Below are positions 16,398 to 27,969 of a stretch of 64,000 bases of DNA, piece after piece. The stretch's first letter is position 1. Each line of letters begins with the position of its first letter. Origin of the DNA: Erwinia sp. E602 (GTDB lineage: Bacteria > Pseudomonadota > Gammaproteobacteria > Enterobacterales > Enterobacteriaceae); NCBI RefSeq assembly GCF_018141005.1, contig NZ_CP046582.1, forward strand, positions 1,860,001 to 1,924,000. Reading direction: 5' to 3'. Made by a program: the position numbers and the translations under genes. The notes under the pieces were generated by a model. The model had not been told where the DNA came from and searched no databases. It saw nothing but the letters and a program-made list of their open reading frames with translations.

Positions 16398-17057
16398 TTA
16401 CTTCACCCGCGCCAGCACAAAGCCATCCCAGCCCTTTTCGCCCACGGTTTGCAGCGCGGTAGCCTCCAGCCGCGGATCGTTGCCGATCAGCCGCAGGAAG
16501 TCGCGTACGCCCTGAATATTCCAGTCGGTGGTGTCGCCGTCGGCGACTTTGCCGTTGCGCACCACGTTATCACCAATAATCAGCGTGCCCGGCCGGGAGT
16601 ATTTCAGCGCCCACTCCAGGTAGGCGGGGTTATTCTGCTTATCGGCATCGATAAACACCAGATCGAAGGGCGCAGACGAGGCCAGCTGCGGCAGGCTCTC
16701 CAGCGCCGGGCCGACCAGCACGGTGACCCGATCGGCCAGCCCGGCGCGGCGGATATTCTCCACCGCTACCGCCGCGTGGTGCGGCTGAAACTCCAGCGTA
16801 AATACCTGACCGTCTTCCGGCAGCGCCTTCGCCAGCCACAGCGTGCTGTAGCCGCCGAGGGTGCCGATCTCCAGAACCCGCTTTGCGCCGATCATTCTGG
16901 CGAACAGGTTGAGCAGCTTGCCCTGGTTCGGCGCCACGTCAATGGCGGGCAGGCCCGCCGCCTGGTTGGCCGCCAGCGCCGCGCTGAGCCCGTCATCCTG
17001 CGGCAGCAGCGTTTCCACCAGCCAGCCGTCGACCTGCGCCCAGCGCTCGCGGTTCAT
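16398..17057 (-). CDS. Class-I SAM-dependent O-methyltransferase
   Basis: Protein of 219 residues in the catechol/caffeoyl-CoA O-methyltransferase-like family (Methyltransf_3). Motif I VLEIGTLGGYSTLWLA binds SAM, FDLVFIDADK holds the metal-binding Asp, and LIIGDNVVRNG supplies the second metal ligand. The start ATG 17057 is set by an MNRERW N-terminus lying 4 bp after the roxA stop; longer frames would overlap roxA. It is in the same direction as roxA and probably co-transcribed. The physiological acceptor is unknown. It is not part of the E. coli roxA-phoQ neighbourhood as I recall it, so it looks like a lineage-specific insertion. Confidence 0.82.
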   Translation of the reverse strand: MNRERWAQVDGWLVETLLPQDDGLSAALAANQAAGLPAIDVAPNQGKLLNLFARMIGAKRVLEIGTLGGYSTLWLAKALPEDGQVFTLEFQPHHAAVAVENIRRAGLADRVTVLVGPALESLPQLASSAPFDLVFIDADKQNNPAYLEWALKYSRPGTLIIGDNVVRNGKVADGDTTDWNIQGVRDFLRLIGNDPRLEATALQTVGEKGWDGFVLARVK

Positions 17058-17061
17058 CGCC

Positions 17062-18189
17062 TTACTCCTCGTCGCCGAAATACCAGTAGCCGCTGTTGAC
17101 CAGCGCCGCCAGCTGGGCGAGGAACGACGGGTCGTCCAGCGCGTCGCCAAACTGCGCCTGGCCCAGGGTCAGCTGATTAGCCAGCGCGGTCAGCGCGGCG
17201 CGGTGCGGCGAATCAAGCTGTTCACCGTTGATAAACACCGCCTCGCCGATTGACACCACGCGCAGTCCGCCCAGGCGGGTCAGCTCGTCGCCCTGCTGCA
17301 GCGCGTCGTAGATCTCATCCGGCTGGTAAGGCGGCTCCGGCGGGGCGATATCCAGTTCGTGGCGCGACTGCGAGATAAACTCACCAAACCACTGGTTAAA
17401 CTGACCCGGCTGGTCGATGACGTTAAGCATCATCTGGCGGATGCCTTCCAGCTCGGACGGCAGGATCTCCGCCGGGTTTTCGCGCGGCTGCACGTCCGGA
17501 TCGCTGAAGCGGTGGCTGCCCAGCTCGCGGGAGAGCACATGGTCGGCAAAGCCGCTGATCAGCTCACGGCCGCTCGGCGCACGGAAGCCAACGGAGTAGT
17601 TAATCGCGCTCTCCAGCGAGTAGCCTTCGTGCGGGAACCCCGGTGGAATATAGAGGATATCGCCCGGCTCCATCTCTTCATCGATAATGGCGTCGAACGG
17701 CTCGACCTGCAGCAGGTCCGGGTGCGGACAGTGCTGCTTCAGTTCGGTTTTCTCACCCACGCGCCAGCGGCGGCGGCCGGTGCCCTGGATAATAAATACG
17801 TCGTACTGGTCGAAATGCGGGCCGACGCCGCCGCCGGGCACCGAGAAGGAGATCATCAGGTCGTCGGTACGCCAGTCGGGCAGGAAGCGGAACGGGCGCA
17901 TCAGCGCGGCAGACGGCGCGTGCCAGTGGTCAACGGCCTGCACCAGCAGTGACCAGTTGTTCTCACCCAGGTGGTCGTAGCTCTGAAACGGGCCGTGAGC
18001 CACCTGCCATTTGCCCTCGTCATGGCTGACCAGCCGGCTGTCGACTTCATTTTCCATCGCCAGCCCGGCCAGTTCGTCCGGGGAGATCGGATCAACAAAG
18101 TTTTTAAAACCACGTTTCAGTACCACCGGGCGTTTTTGCCAGTAGCGCTGAATAAATTCGGGCCAGTTAAGGTCGAGCTGATAATCCAT
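17062..18189 (-). CDS. roxA: Ribosomal protein uL16 arginine 3-hydroxylase (JmjC-type oxygenase)
   Basis: Fe(II)/2-oxoglutarate-dependent oxygenase of 375 residues that hydroxylates an arginine of ribosomal protein L16. The JmjC metal triad is visible as H125 and D127 in GPHFDQYD and the distal His in FPHEGYSLE; positions of the first two coincide with E. coli YcfD/RoxA as recalled. The C-terminal half is the dimerisation and winged-helix region. It lies next to phoQ in the same orientation, as in E. coli. A 146-bp gap separates it from phoQ. Confidence 0.94.
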   Translation of the reverse strand: MDYQLDLNWPEFIQRYWQKRPVVLKRGFKNFVDPISPDELAGLAMENEVDSRLVSHDEGKWQVAHGPFQSYDHLGENNWSLLVQAVDHWHAPSAALMRPFRFLPDWRTDDLMISFSVPGGGVGPHFDQYDVFIIQGTGRRRWRVGEKTELKQHCPHPDLLQVEPFDAIIDEEMEPGDILYIPPGFPHEGYSLESAINYSVGFRAPSGRELISGFADHVLSRELGSHRFSDPDVQPRENPAEILPSELEGIRQMMLNVIDQPGQFNQWFGEFISQSRHELDIAPPEPPYQPDEIYDALQQGDELTRLGGLRVVSIGEAVFINGEQLDSPHRAALTALANQLTLGQAQFGDALDDPSFLAQLAALVNSGYWYFGDEE

Positions 18190-18335
18190 GATAATTTCCT
18201 GAAACGGCTGAGTGCAGCGGCAATGTGCAGAGAGTATAACAGGGCAGGGCAGCCGGAGGGTAATGTCATCAGCAGGTGCGGATTAACGCTGGGTGCATCG
18301 GCGGCCGTTCCTGTCAGGCCACCGCTGTCCGAGGA

Positions 18336-19796
18336 CTAAGGGATGCCGTGCAGCACTTCCTGGCGGCGGAAAATGACCTCCATCCTCGCGCCGCCGAGCG
18401 GGCTTTCATGGGCGCTGATTTCGCCGCTGTACTGTTCAAGGATCTCACGCGCCAGCCCCAGCCCCAGCCCCTGGCCGGGGCGCAGGGTGTCGGCACGCTG
18501 GCCGCGTATAAACACCAGGTCACGTTTGCTCTCCGGGATGCCCGGCCCGTCGTCTTCGACGATCAGCAGCAGCGAATTCTCGGTAAGATGGGCGCTGATC
18601 TCAACAAACTCCAGGCAATATTTACAGGCGTTATCCAGCACGTTGCCCATCACTTCCATAAAATCATTCTGCTCGCCGACGAACACCAGTTCGGGCGAGA
18701 TATCCAGCGTCAGCACCACGCCCTTACGCTGGTAGACCTTATTCAGCGCCGAACACAGCCCATCGAGCAGCGCCGGTACCGAGTGCAGATCGCGCTTCAG
18801 CGCGTGGTGATCGGCCTGCATGCTGGCGCGGTGCAGGTAGTAGCCGATCTGCTGCGAGATGCGGCTGATCTGCTCCAGCATAATCGGCTCGGCCTGCTCC
18901 ACCGACAGATTTCTGCCGTTGCGCAGCGAGCGCAGGGTGGTTTGCAGTACCGCCAGCGGCGTTTTCAGGCTGTGGGTCAGGTCACTGAGGGTGGTGCGAT
19001 AGCGGGTGTAGCGCTGGCGCTCGTTGTCCAGCAGCAGGTTGAGGTTACGGACCAGGCTTTTCAGCTCCTGCGGGGGGGCCGGGTCGAGCGCGTCGCGGGT
19101 GCCGTTCTCCAGCTCATGCACCTGGCGGGCCAGCGCGCCAATTGGCCGCAGGCTCCAGTGCGCCGCCAGCCACAGCAGAGGAATAATCAGCAGCAGGTTG
19201 GCCAGCAGTACGTAGCTGAACCACGACCAGACCACGTCGGAGTGCTGCAGCTCCTGCGGAATGGAGTCGACCACCACAATGGTCAGCGGCGGCAGGTTGG
19301 CGCTGGCCTCGTAGCGGTTGACCGCCACCGAGTGGGTAAAGGTGTCGTTGCCGTCATCGTCGTAGGCGGTCAGTTTATTCTGCGCGTCGCGGTCGTTGCC
19401 CAGCACTTCGCGGCTGGTTCGGTTATTGGTATCGATTTCGTAGAAGTCTGATTTATCCAGCCATTCGGGGCGGATTTTGCTGCTGATATCCGGCACGTCA
19501 CGCTGCTGCCACAGCAGCTTGCCGTTTCTGTCATAGATAAACACCAGCGCCGGAAAGTTGAGCGTCATCCGCTCTGGCTGCACGATGCTCAGCCGGCCGT
19601 CCTGCCACTGTGCGAGGGTAAAGAACAGGTTGCTTTCGCTGCGCAGGACACGGTAGGTGTTTTTATCGAAGTTGACCACGTAGCCGACCACGGCGACCAT
19701 GCCGTAAGAGAGGGACATGATCAGCACCACCGCCGCGGTGGCCAGCAGGAAACGGAACCGCAGCGACAGCGGCTTTTTGCGCCAGAACAGGTTCAT
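18336..19796 (-). CDS. phoQ: Sensor histidine kinase PhoQ
   Basis: Inner-membrane sensor of 486 residues, the same length as E. coli PhoQ. The first membrane helix is at about residues 17-38, followed by the periplasmic sensor with an acidic patch (YDDDGND) like the Mg2+/cationic-peptide-binding surface, and a second helix near 195-216. A HAMP domain, the phosphoacceptor His in [14 protein letters not shown], and the ATPase N and G boxes ([25 protein letters not shown]) follow. It phosphorylates PhoP under low Mg2+, acidity or antimicrobial-peptide stress. It starts 4 bp after the phoP stop in the phoPQ operon. Confidence 0.97.
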   Translation of the reverse strand: MNLFWRKKPLSLRFRFLLATAAVVLIMSLSYGMVAVVGYVVNFDKNTYRVLRSESNLFFTLAQWQDGRLSIVQPERMTLNFPALVFIYDRNGKLLWQQRDVPDISSKIRPEWLDKSDFYEIDTNNRTSREVLGNDRDAQNKLTAYDDDGNDTFTHSVAVNRYEASANLPPLTIVVVDSIPQELQHSDVVWSWFSYVLLANLLLIIPLLWLAAHWSLRPIGALARQVHELENGTRDALDPAPPQELKSLVRNLNLLLDNERQRYTRYRTTLSDLTHSLKTPLAVLQTTLRSLRNGRNLSVEQAEPIMLEQISRISQQIGYYLHRASMQADHHALKRDLHSVPALLDGLCSALNKVYQRKGVVLTLDISPELVFVGEQNDFMEVMGNVLDNACKYCLEFVEISAHLTENSLLLIVEDDGPGIPESKRDLVFIRGQRADTLRPGQGLGLGLAREILEQYSGEISAHESPLGGARMEVIFRRQEVLHGIP

Positions 19797-19800
19797 CGGG

Positions 19801-20469
19801 TTACAGGTCGAAGCGGTAGCCCTGACCGCGTACCGTGGTGATCACTTCCGCGCTGTGCTCGGCCTGAATTTTCTTACGCAGGCGGCCCATTAATACGTCG
19901 ATGGTGTGGCTCTCGCGCAGCTCGGCGTCCGGGTAAAGCTGCAGCATCAGCGAATCTTTACTGACCACTTTACCGGCGTTGCGGATCAGCGTTTCGATAA
20001 TGGTGTACTCAAAGGCAGTCAGTTTGATCTGGTTTTCATTGACCGTCAGCTCACGGCGGGAGAGGTCGATCTGGAACGGGGCCAGGGTAATAATCTGTGA
20101 CGCCAGCCCGCTGTTGCGGCGCATCAGCGCCTGCATCCGTGCGACCACCTCTTCAATATGAAAGGGTTTGGTAACGTAATCATCGGCCCCGGCTTCCAGC
20201 GCCTCGACTTTGGCCTGCCAGCCGTCACGGGCGGTGAGCACCAGAATCGGCTGGCGTACGTCTTCACTGCGCCAGCGGCGGATCAGCGCCATGCCGTCTT
20301 CATCCGGCAGCCCGAGATCGACCAGGGTAATATCCGGCGTGTGCTCACTGAGAAAATAATCCGCCTCTTTGGCATCTTCGGCCGCATCCACCTGGTGCCC
20401 CATATCCCGCAGCTGTACCGCCAGGTGATGACGCAGTAGTTGATTATCTTCCACCACTAACACTCGCAT
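19801..20469 (-). CDS. phoP: Response regulator PhoP
   Basis: OmpR-class regulator of 222 residues. The receiver domain has the acidic pocket EDNQ at residues 7-10 and phosphorylation site D51 ([11 protein letters not shown]), with the conserved Thr/Lys region VLTARD and TKPF. A C-terminal winged helix ends in [10 protein letters not shown]. It controls Mg2+ homeostasis, LPS modification and acid/peptide resistance. The gene is first in the phoPQ operon and is preceded by a good PhoP box and -10 element, which indicates positive autoregulation. Confidence 0.97.
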   Translation of the reverse strand: MRVLVVEDNQLLRHHLAVQLRDMGHQVDAAEDAKEADYFLSEHTPDITLVDLGLPDEDGMALIRRWRSEDVRQPILVLTARDGWQAKVEALEAGADDYVTKPFHIEEVVARMQALMRRNSGLASQIITLAPFQIDLSRRELTVNENQIKLTAFEYTIIETLIRNAGKVVSKDSLMLQLYPDAELRESHTIDVLMGRLRKKIQAEHSAEVITTVRGQGYRFDL

Positions 20470-20520
20470 AGCTCTTTCCTTTAGAAACGACGTCGCTGTT
20501 CACCAGCATAAACCGGGAAC

Positions 20521-20555
20521 AGTATAGGTGAAAGGGGGTAAACAGCAGATTAACG
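20521..20555 (-). promoter_or_regulatory. PhoP box and -10 of the phoP promoter
   Basis: Read on the minus strand: CGTTAA (20555-20550), 5-bp spacer, TGTTTA (20544-20539), 12-bp spacer, TATACT (20526-20521). PhoP-activated promoters carry two (T/G)GTTTA half-sites 5 bp apart, 12 bp upstream of the -10 hexamer. Geometry fits exactly; the proximal half matches fully and the distal half in four of six positions. Confidence 0.75.
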
Positions 20556-20577
20556 CGGGCCGCTAAACACGGCCCGC
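20555..20577 (-). terminator. Hairpin downstream of purB
   Basis: Perfect 8-bp arms GCGGGCCG / CGGCCCGC with a 7-nt loop start 9 bp beyond the purB stop. No uridine run follows. It separates purB from the phoP promoter and its last base coincides with the distal PhoP half-site. Confidence 0.6.
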
Positions 20578-20585
20578 AGGGGAAA

Positions 20586-22630
<2,045 letters not shown>

Positions 22631-22673
22631 GGTGGCTCCTGTTATCGTCCCGCGTCGTGCGGGAGGCCCGGCT

Positions 22674-23792
22674 TTATGCAGTAACCAGCGGCAGACGCTG
22701 TTCAATAATACCGCCGCCGAGGCAGACGTCATCCAGATAAAACACCGCGGACTGGCCCGGCGTCACCGCCGCCACCGGCAGATCAAAACGCACCTCAATG
22801 CGCTCATCGTCCAGCGGCGTGACGGTGCAGGGGATATCTTCCTGACGATAGCGGGTTTTCACCACGCAGCGCAGCGGGGCGGTAAGCGGCGTGCGATCCA
22901 CCCAGTGCAGCTGCTGGGCAACAAGGCCGACCGACATCAGGCGCGGGTGATCGTGGCCCTGAGCCACCACCAGCACGTTGTTCGCCACGTCTTTATCCAC
23001 CACGTACCACGGCTCCTCGCCGTGATCTTTGGTGCCGCCAATGCCTAAGCCTTTGCGCTGGCCGAGGGTGTGGTACATCAGCCCCTGGTGCTGACCGACG
23101 GTATCACCGGCTACGGAGACAATCGGGCCGGGCTGCGCGGGCAGATAGCGACGCAGGAACTCGGTGAACTTGCGCTCGCCGATAAAACAGATGCCGGTGG
23201 AGTCTTTTTTCTTCGCGGTGACCAGCTCCAGCTGTTCTGCAATGCGGCGCACTTCCGGCTTCGGCAGATCGCCGACCGGGAACAGGCTCTGCGCGATCTG
23301 GTCGCTGCCTAAGGTGTAGAGGAAGTAGCTCTGGTCTTTGTTGCCGTCCAGCCCGCGCAGCAGCTGACTTTTACCGTCAACGTCATGGCGGCGCACGTAG
23401 TGGCCGGTGGCGATAAAGTCCGCGCCAAGGTCTTCGGCTGCAAACTCCAGGAAGGCTTTAAATTTGATCTCTTTATTGCACAGGATGTCCGGGTTAGGCG
23501 TGCGTCCGGCCTTGTACTCTTCCAGGAAGTGCTCGAAGACGTTGTCCCAGTATTCGGCGGCGAAGTTGATGGTGTGCAGATGGATCCCTAATTTGTCACA
23601 CACCGCCTGCGCGTCAGCCAGGTCGGTGGCTGCCGTACAGTACTCTTCGCCATCGTCCTCCTCCCAGTTTTTCATAAACAGGCCTTCGACCTGATAACCC
23701 TGCTGCATCAGCAGCCAGGCAGAAACGGAGGAGTCCACGCCGCCGGACATCCCGACGATCACTTTTTTCTGGCTGTTCATACTGTTCGACAT
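22674..23792 (-). CDS. mnmA: tRNA-specific 2-thiouridylase MnmA
   Basis: Enzyme of 372 residues that thiolates U34 of tRNA-Lys, -Glu and -Gln using sulfur relayed from IscS/Tus proteins. The N-terminal PP-loop GMSGGVDSS (from about residue 14) activates the uridine as adenylate. The two catalytic cysteines are visible in [12 protein letters not shown] and [10 protein letters not shown]. The length and nearly the whole sequence follow E. coli MnmA. It leads into hflD after 43 bp and probably belongs to an rluE-nudJ-mnmA-hflD-purB transcript. Confidence 0.97.
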   Translation of the reverse strand: MSNSMNSQKKVIVGMSGGVDSSVSAWLLMQQGYQVEGLFMKNWEEDDGEEYCTAATDLADAQAVCDKLGIHLHTINFAAEYWDNVFEHFLEEYKAGRTPNPDILCNKEIKFKAFLEFAAEDLGADFIATGHYVRRHDVDGKSQLLRGLDGNKDQSYFLYTLGSDQIAQSLFPVGDLPKPEVRRIAEQLELVTAKKKDSTGICFIGERKFTEFLRRYLPAQPGPIVSVAGDTVGQHQGLMYHTLGQRKGLGIGGTKDHGEEPWYVVDKDVANNVLVVAQGHDHPRLMSVGLVAQQLHWVDRTPLTAPLRCVVKTRYRQEDIPCTVTPLDDERIEVRFDLPVAAVTPGQSAVFYLDDVCLGGGIIEQRLPLVTA

Positions 23793-23859
23793 TTAATACC
23801 CAACCTGAGGTTTTAAGGAGCCGTTAAAGGCGGCTCTGATAAAATTGCGGCATATTCTA

Positions 23860-24333
23860 TCATGCGTTGCTGGCGCGCGCATCCTCGCTAAACGGCCACT
23901 GAAAGGCGCTGAGCAGGGCCAGCGGATGGCGGGTTCCCTGCTGGTAAATACGCAGGCTTTCCGCCACCAGTGGCGATCGCAGCTTCTTCGAGGTGAGGAT
24001 CTCCTCTGGCGGCAGCCACCAGCAGCGGTCGATATCTTTATCCTGTGGGTAGGTCTCGACCATCGCCGGGAGATCCAGGCTGAACAGGAAACGCAGGAAC
24101 GGCGTATTATCCGGCGCGATCCACTGATGCATCGCCAGAAAGGCCTGCGGAACGGCATCAATGCCGGTCTCTTCCGACAGCTCACGCACGGCGGCCTGCA
24201 ACAGCGTTTCGTTGGCCTCCAGATGCCCGGCGGGCTGGTTCAGCGTGGCGCGGCCGCGCACCCGCTCTTCCACCACCAGGAACTGGCCTGCGGCCTGTAC
24301 GACGGTGGCGACGGTAACGTGGGGTTTAAACAT
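23860..24333 (-). CDS. nudJ: Nudix phosphatase NudJ
   Basis: Nudix hydrolase of 157 residues. The Nudix box is intact: G-x5-E-x7-R-E-L-x-x-E-E-T-G-I, starting at GHLEANET near residue 37, with the three metal-binding glutamates. In E. coli NudJ dephosphorylates thiamin pyrophosphate and its hydroxymethylpyrimidine precursor and also acts on nucleoside phosphates. Gene order between mnmA and rluE is as in E. coli. Confidence 0.93.
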   Translation of the reverse strand: MFKPHVTVATVVQAAGQFLVVEERVRGRATLNQPAGHLEANETLLQAAVRELSEETGIDAVPQAFLAMHQWIAPDNTPFLRFLFSLDLPAMVETYPQDKDIDRCWWLPPEEILTSKKLRSPLVAESLRIYQQGTRHPLALLSAFQWPFSEDARASNA

Positions 24334-24372
24334 TTCAGGCTCCGGTTGCTGCGCGCCAGGGGGCGGTCAGCG

Positions 24373-25029
24373 TTAAATTTGGTCGGTAATATCGCGCCAC
24401 TCGCCGGGTGCCAGCCCCTGTAACTGCAGCGCGCCCATTGAGAAGCGAATCAGGCGCAGGGTCGGGAAACCGATATGGGCGGTCATTCGCCGCACCTGGC
24501 GGTTACGCCCCTCAGACAACGTGATTTTTAGCCAGCAGGTGGGAATCGCCTTCCGCTCACGGATCGGCGGATTGCGCGGCCACAGCCACGCCGGTTCGGC
24601 CACCAGCTCCACGCCGGCGGGCAGGGTAGGGCCATCGTTCAGCACCACGCCGCTGCGCAGCGCCTGCAGATCGCTCTCCGCCGGCTCGCCCTCCACCTGC
24701 ACATAATAAATTTTGCCGGTGCGCTTACCGGGCTGGGTCAGCTGCGCCTGCAGCGCGCCGTCGTTGGTCAGCACCATCAGCCCTTCGCTGTCGCGATCCA
24801 GTCGCCCGGCGGCATAGATCCCCGGCTGCGGAACATAATCCTTCAGCGTGCGCCGCCCGGCTTCGTCGCTGAACTGCGGCAGCACATCAAAGGGTTTGTT
24901 AAACAGCACCACGCAGCGGGGCCCTTTGGGGGCAGCCGGGCGGCGCTGTGGCGGGCTGGAGCGTTTAACGCGGTGATTAGCAACAGAAGTTTTTCGCATG
25001 GTCTTTGCACTTGAGAACAATAGGCGCAT
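24373..25029 (-). CDS. rluE: 23S rRNA pseudouridine(2457) synthase RluE
   Basis: RsuA-family pseudouridine synthase of 218 residues; E. coli RluE is 217. The catalytic Asp lies in [17 protein letters not shown] and the basic [10 protein letters not shown] motif is present. The start is ambiguous: ATG 25029 has GAGG 5 bp upstream and its N-terminus resembles E. coli RluE (MRxLxSS), but a consensus TATAAT (25033-25028) overlaps that very codon. A transcript from that promoter would begin downstream and could only use ATG 24999. The gene is divergent from icd with about 100 bp between. Confidence 0.93.
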   Translation of the reverse strand: MRLLFSSAKTMRKTSVANHRVKRSSPPQRRPAAPKGPRCVVLFNKPFDVLPQFSDEAGRRTLKDYVPQPGIYAAGRLDRDSEGLMVLTNDGALQAQLTQPGKRTGKIYYVQVEGEPAESDLQALRSGVVLNDGPTLPAGVELVAEPAWLWPRNPPIRERKAIPTCWLKITLSEGRNRQVRRMTAHIGFPTLRLIRFSMGALQLQGLAPGEWRDITDQI

Positions 25030-25033
25030 TATA
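25028..25033 (-). promoter_or_regulatory. Consensus -10 hexamer overlapping the rluE start
   Basis: TATAAT on the minus strand is followed at once by G, so its last bases form the upstream candidate ATG of rluE. No -35 at ideal spacing was found; TTGACT lies 26 bp upstream, which is too far. It is either a promoter for an rluE message beginning near 25021 or a chance match. Confidence 0.35.
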
Positions 25034-25130
25034 CCTCAATCTTCAGAGGATTGGCGCAGAGTCAATATTCGAGTAGTATTGACGCGCATCTTACAAGTCA
25101 TTAACAAAAAAGCGCTCGAAGGAGAGGTTG

Positions 25131-26381
25131 ATGGAAAGCAAAGTAGTTGTTCCGGCGGAAGGTCAGAAAATCACCCTGGATCAGGGAAAACTGAACGTAC
25201 CTAACAATCCAATCATCCCGTTTATTGAAGGTGATGGCATTGGGGTAGACGTTTCCCCGGTGATGATCAAAGTTGTCGACGCTGCCGTGAAGAAAGCTTA
25301 CAACGGTGAGCGTAAAATCTCCTGGATGGAAATTTACACCGGTGAGAAATCCGTAGAGCTGTACGGTCAGGACGTCTGGCTGCCGGAAGAGACCCTCGAA
25401 CTGATTAAAGAGTATCGCGTGGCCATCAAAGGCCCACTGACCACCCCGGTCGGCGGCGGTATTCGCTCCCTGAACGTGGCCCTGCGCCAGCAGTTAGACC
25501 TCTACATCTGCCTGCGTCCGGTGCGTTACTACACCGGCACCCCAAGCCCGGTAAAACGCCCACAGGACACCGATATGGTGATCTTCCGCGAAAACGCCGA
25601 AGACATCTATGCCGGTATCGAGTGGAAAGCGGGTACGCCGGAAGCCGAGAAAGTGATCAAGTTCCTGCGCGAAGAGATGGGCGTGAAGAAAATTCGCTTC
25701 CCTGAGCAGTGCGGTATCGGCGTTAAGCCGTGTTCAGAAGAAGGCACCAAGCGCCTGGTCCGTGCGGCGATCGAATATGCGATCACCAACGACCGTGACT
25801 CAGTGACCCTGGTTCACAAAGGCAACATCATGAAGTTCACCGAAGGTGCCTTCAAGGACTGGGGCTATGAACTGGCGCGTCAGGAGTTCGGCGGCGAGCT
25901 GATCGACGGCGGCCCGTGGGTGAAAATCAAGAACCCGAACAACGGCAAAGAGATCGTGATCAAAGACGTGATCGCCGACGCCTTCCTGCAGCAGATCCTG
26001 CTGCGTCCGGCCGAGTACGACGTGATTGCCTGTATGAACCTGAACGGCGACTACATCTCTGACGCCCTGGCTGCACAGGTTGGCGGTATCGGTATCGCTC
26101 CTGGCGCAAACATCGGTGACGAGTGCGCGCTGTTCGAAGCCACCCACGGTACCGCACCTAAGTACGCGGGCCAGGATAAAGTGAACCCAGGTTCCGTGAT
26201 CCTGTCCGCTGAAATGATGCTGCGTCACCTGGGCTGGTTCGAAGCCGCAGACCTGATCATCAAAGGCATGGAAGGCGCGATCGCAGCCAAGACCGTGACC
26301 TACGACTTCGAACGTCTGATGGACGGCGCTAAGCTGCTGAAATCTTCAGAGTTTGGCGATGCAATGATCTCTCACATGTAA
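25131..26381 (+). CDS. icd: NADP-dependent isocitrate dehydrogenase
   Basis: TCA-cycle enzyme of 416 residues, identical in length to E. coli Icd. It converts isocitrate to 2-oxoglutarate with NADP+. The phosphorylatable serine controlled by AceK lies in GGGIRSLN (about residue 113), and metal/substrate regions [11 protein letters not shown] and [13 protein letters not shown] are present. ATG 25131 follows GGAGAGG; an adjacent TTG gives a one-codon longer frame and is not used. It is divergent from rluE as in E. coli. The gene shows strong codon bias, as expected for high expression. Confidence 0.98.
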   Translation: MESKVVVPAEGQKITLDQGKLNVPNNPIIPFIEGDGIGVDVSPVMIKVVDAAVKKAYNGERKISWMEIYTGEKSVELYGQDVWLPEETLELIKEYRVAIKGPLTTPVGGGIRSLNVALRQQLDLYICLRPVRYYTGTPSPVKRPQDTDMVIFRENAEDIYAGIEWKAGTPEAEKVIKFLREEMGVKKIRFPEQCGIGVKPCSEEGTKRLVRAAIEYAITNDRDSVTLVHKGNIMKFTEGAFKDWGYELARQEFGGELIDGGPWVKIKNPNNGKEIVIKDVIADAFLQQILLRPAEYDVIACMNLNGDYISDALAAQVGGIGIAPGANIGDECALFEATHGTAPKYAGQDKVNPGSVILSAEMMLRHLGWFEAADLIIKGMEGAIAAKTVTYDFERLMDGAKLLKSSEFGDAMISHM

Positions 26382-26406
26382 TGTGGTGAGTGGGTGATTG
26401 TGAAAG

Positions 26407-26434
26407 CGGGGGCCCTGGTGGCCCCCGTTTTTTT
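26407..26434 (+). terminator. Rho-independent terminator of icd
   Basis: Perfect 8-bp GC stem CGGGGGCC / GGCCCCCG, a CTGGT loop and a T7 tail, 25 bp after the icd stop. Confidence 0.93.
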
Positions 26435-26488
26435 GCCTGAAAAAACCTTTCCGCAAAACTCTTCCCCAGAACGGGCTAAATGGAGCAT

Positions 26489-27092
26489 ATGGACATCAAT
26501 CTGACCGGCTTTATTCCAGCACTATTGCCCGTTGCACTCTCTCCCGGCGCAAGCTTCACGCTTGTTATGAGCAGCGCACTGGCCGGTGGACGCAGCGGAC
26601 TTTGCAAGAACCCTTGCCGGAACAGCATTGGGTATCTACACCCATGCGCTGTTGATCGGACTCGGCATAACTGCCGTGATTGTCTCGTCTCCGGCGGTCT
26701 ATGGTTTTCTGAAAATTGCGGGAACCCTCTATCTTCTTTGGTTAGGGATGATGCTCATCCGTAGTGGCCTGGATGCCAGGCCCATTCAACTCAAAAAAAG
26801 CCTGTCTGCAGTTACGGTAAAAGAGGCGTGGCTTGCCAACGTTCTGAATCCTAAAGCCATCATTTTCTATCTGACCGTTGTCTCCCAGTTTGCCGGTAAG
26901 CAGGGTGGCGTTGGCAATTACCTGACCTTAGCCTCCGTGCACGTGCTGGTTATGAGCGTCTGGCTTATCGTTATCAGCTACACCCTGATTTTTTCAGCAA
27001 AAAAGAGCAATCCATCCCGGTTAAAAAAATACGTCAACACCTGCGGAGGGGGGCTGCTGGTCATTTTTGCCCTTCACAACTTTATTGAATAA
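26489..27092 (+). pseudogene. LysE/RhtB-family amino-acid exporter, frameshifted
   Basis: The first part (from ATG 26489, preceded by GGAG) encodes MDINLTGFIPALLPVALSPGAS and onward, the LysE-family N-terminal helix with the PGPS-like motif. Reading frame is lost near 26597-26601 (sequence AGCGGACTTTGC): removing one base restores FARTLAGTALGIYTHALLIG and the rest of the exporter to the stop at 27092. The downstream part keeps KEAWLANVLNPKAIIFYLTV, the second family hallmark. The intact protein would be about 200 residues with six membrane helices and export an amino acid. A single-base sequencing error cannot be excluded. Confidence 0.8.
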
Positions 27093-27360
27093 CTCCTGGC
27101 AGGTTAGCGAGCGAATTAAATAAAACCTGAGTCAGCCCAAATCCGCAATCTGCTTTTAAATCTGCGGTGATCCCTCAACAGCATTCATGCTAAACAGTCT
27201 CTGTGATCCAAATCAGTGGGGAGTCGCTGCCCCGTGGCGGGGATTTCGAGGGCGTGAGCGGGCTGGAGATCGTGTGGGCAGGGGACAGTACTGCAAAAAA
27301 TACACAAATGGTGCTCAGAGTGATAGGGTTAACTCTTTGCCACAGAAAGAGGAAAAGCTA

Positions 27361-27672
27361 ATGATTGTAAGGACCTGGCACGGATGTGTTCCGCTTAAAC
27401 ATGCTGAAGGTTTTGCAAGACACCTGGAAAAGACAGGGGTAAAACATTCAGAAAGCATCCCCGGCAACAAAGGTGCATATGTCCGCAGGGAAACCCAGGG
27501 CGGCTGGGAGCATTTCTTCCTGGCGACTTACTGGCAGGATCTGCAGTCGGTAAAAGCCTTTGCCGGAGAAAACTATCATGTGGCGGTGACCTACCCGGAC
27601 GATGAAGAGTTCGAGCTGCTCTCCGACCCGTATGTTTTCCAGCATGAAGTGGAAAGCAGCGTAGCCCTTTAG
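27361..27672 (+). CDS. Antibiotic-biosynthesis-monooxygenase (ABM)-like small protein
   Basis: Protein of 103 residues with the dimeric alpha/beta-barrel pattern of ABM-like proteins: an initial beta strand MIVRTWHGCV, a helix (HAEGFARHLEK), then GAYVRRE, WEHFFLATYWQDLQSVKAFAG and a C-terminal strand YVFQHEV. ATG 27361 follows GAGGAAAAGC. Some ABM proteins are haem oxygenases or quinone monooxygenases, but many have no known activity, so no function is assigned. It is isolated between the broken exporter and the AT-rich ankyrin-like gene. Confidence 0.72.
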   Translation: MIVRTWHGCVPLKHAEGFARHLEKTGVKHSESIPGNKGAYVRRETQGGWEHFFLATYWQDLQSVKAFAGENYHVAVTYPDDEEFELLSDPYVFQHEVESSVAL

Positions 27673-27969
27673 CCCTGTTTTCGCGCCGACCGGTTGGCTG
27701 GCTGAATTTGTCGTAGAGAGAACGCGGCTTTCTCAGAATTGTGTGCGCTGCCGGGATTGCATCCCGGCGCGTTGGCAATGCGCAGTTTCGGATCAGAATG
27801 CCATTCTGCATCAGAATCCTTGATAAGGAACAGGTTCTGGGGCGGTGCAAGACCATCAACTGCGCAGGCTTACTGGCCCGTTATGTGGTTAACATATCGC
27901 ACAATTTCATCGTTAAGCGCCAGAGCAGGAAGATCCGTTATCAGGTTTTAGTTAGTTTTGCGTATAAAC

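Noticed and set aside
18276..19451. Plus-strand open frame of 391 codons opposite phoQ
   Set aside because: phoQ is complete and unmistakable; the opposite frame is His/Gln/Arg-rich with no domain.
25121..25130. Alternative icd start one codon upstream (TTG)
   Set aside because: The ATG at 25131 has proper spacing from GGAGAGG and gives the exact E. coli length.
27395..27859. Minus-strand frame over and after the ABM-like gene as possible transposase debris
   Set aside because: No transposase motif could be recognised; the plus-strand gene is better supported.
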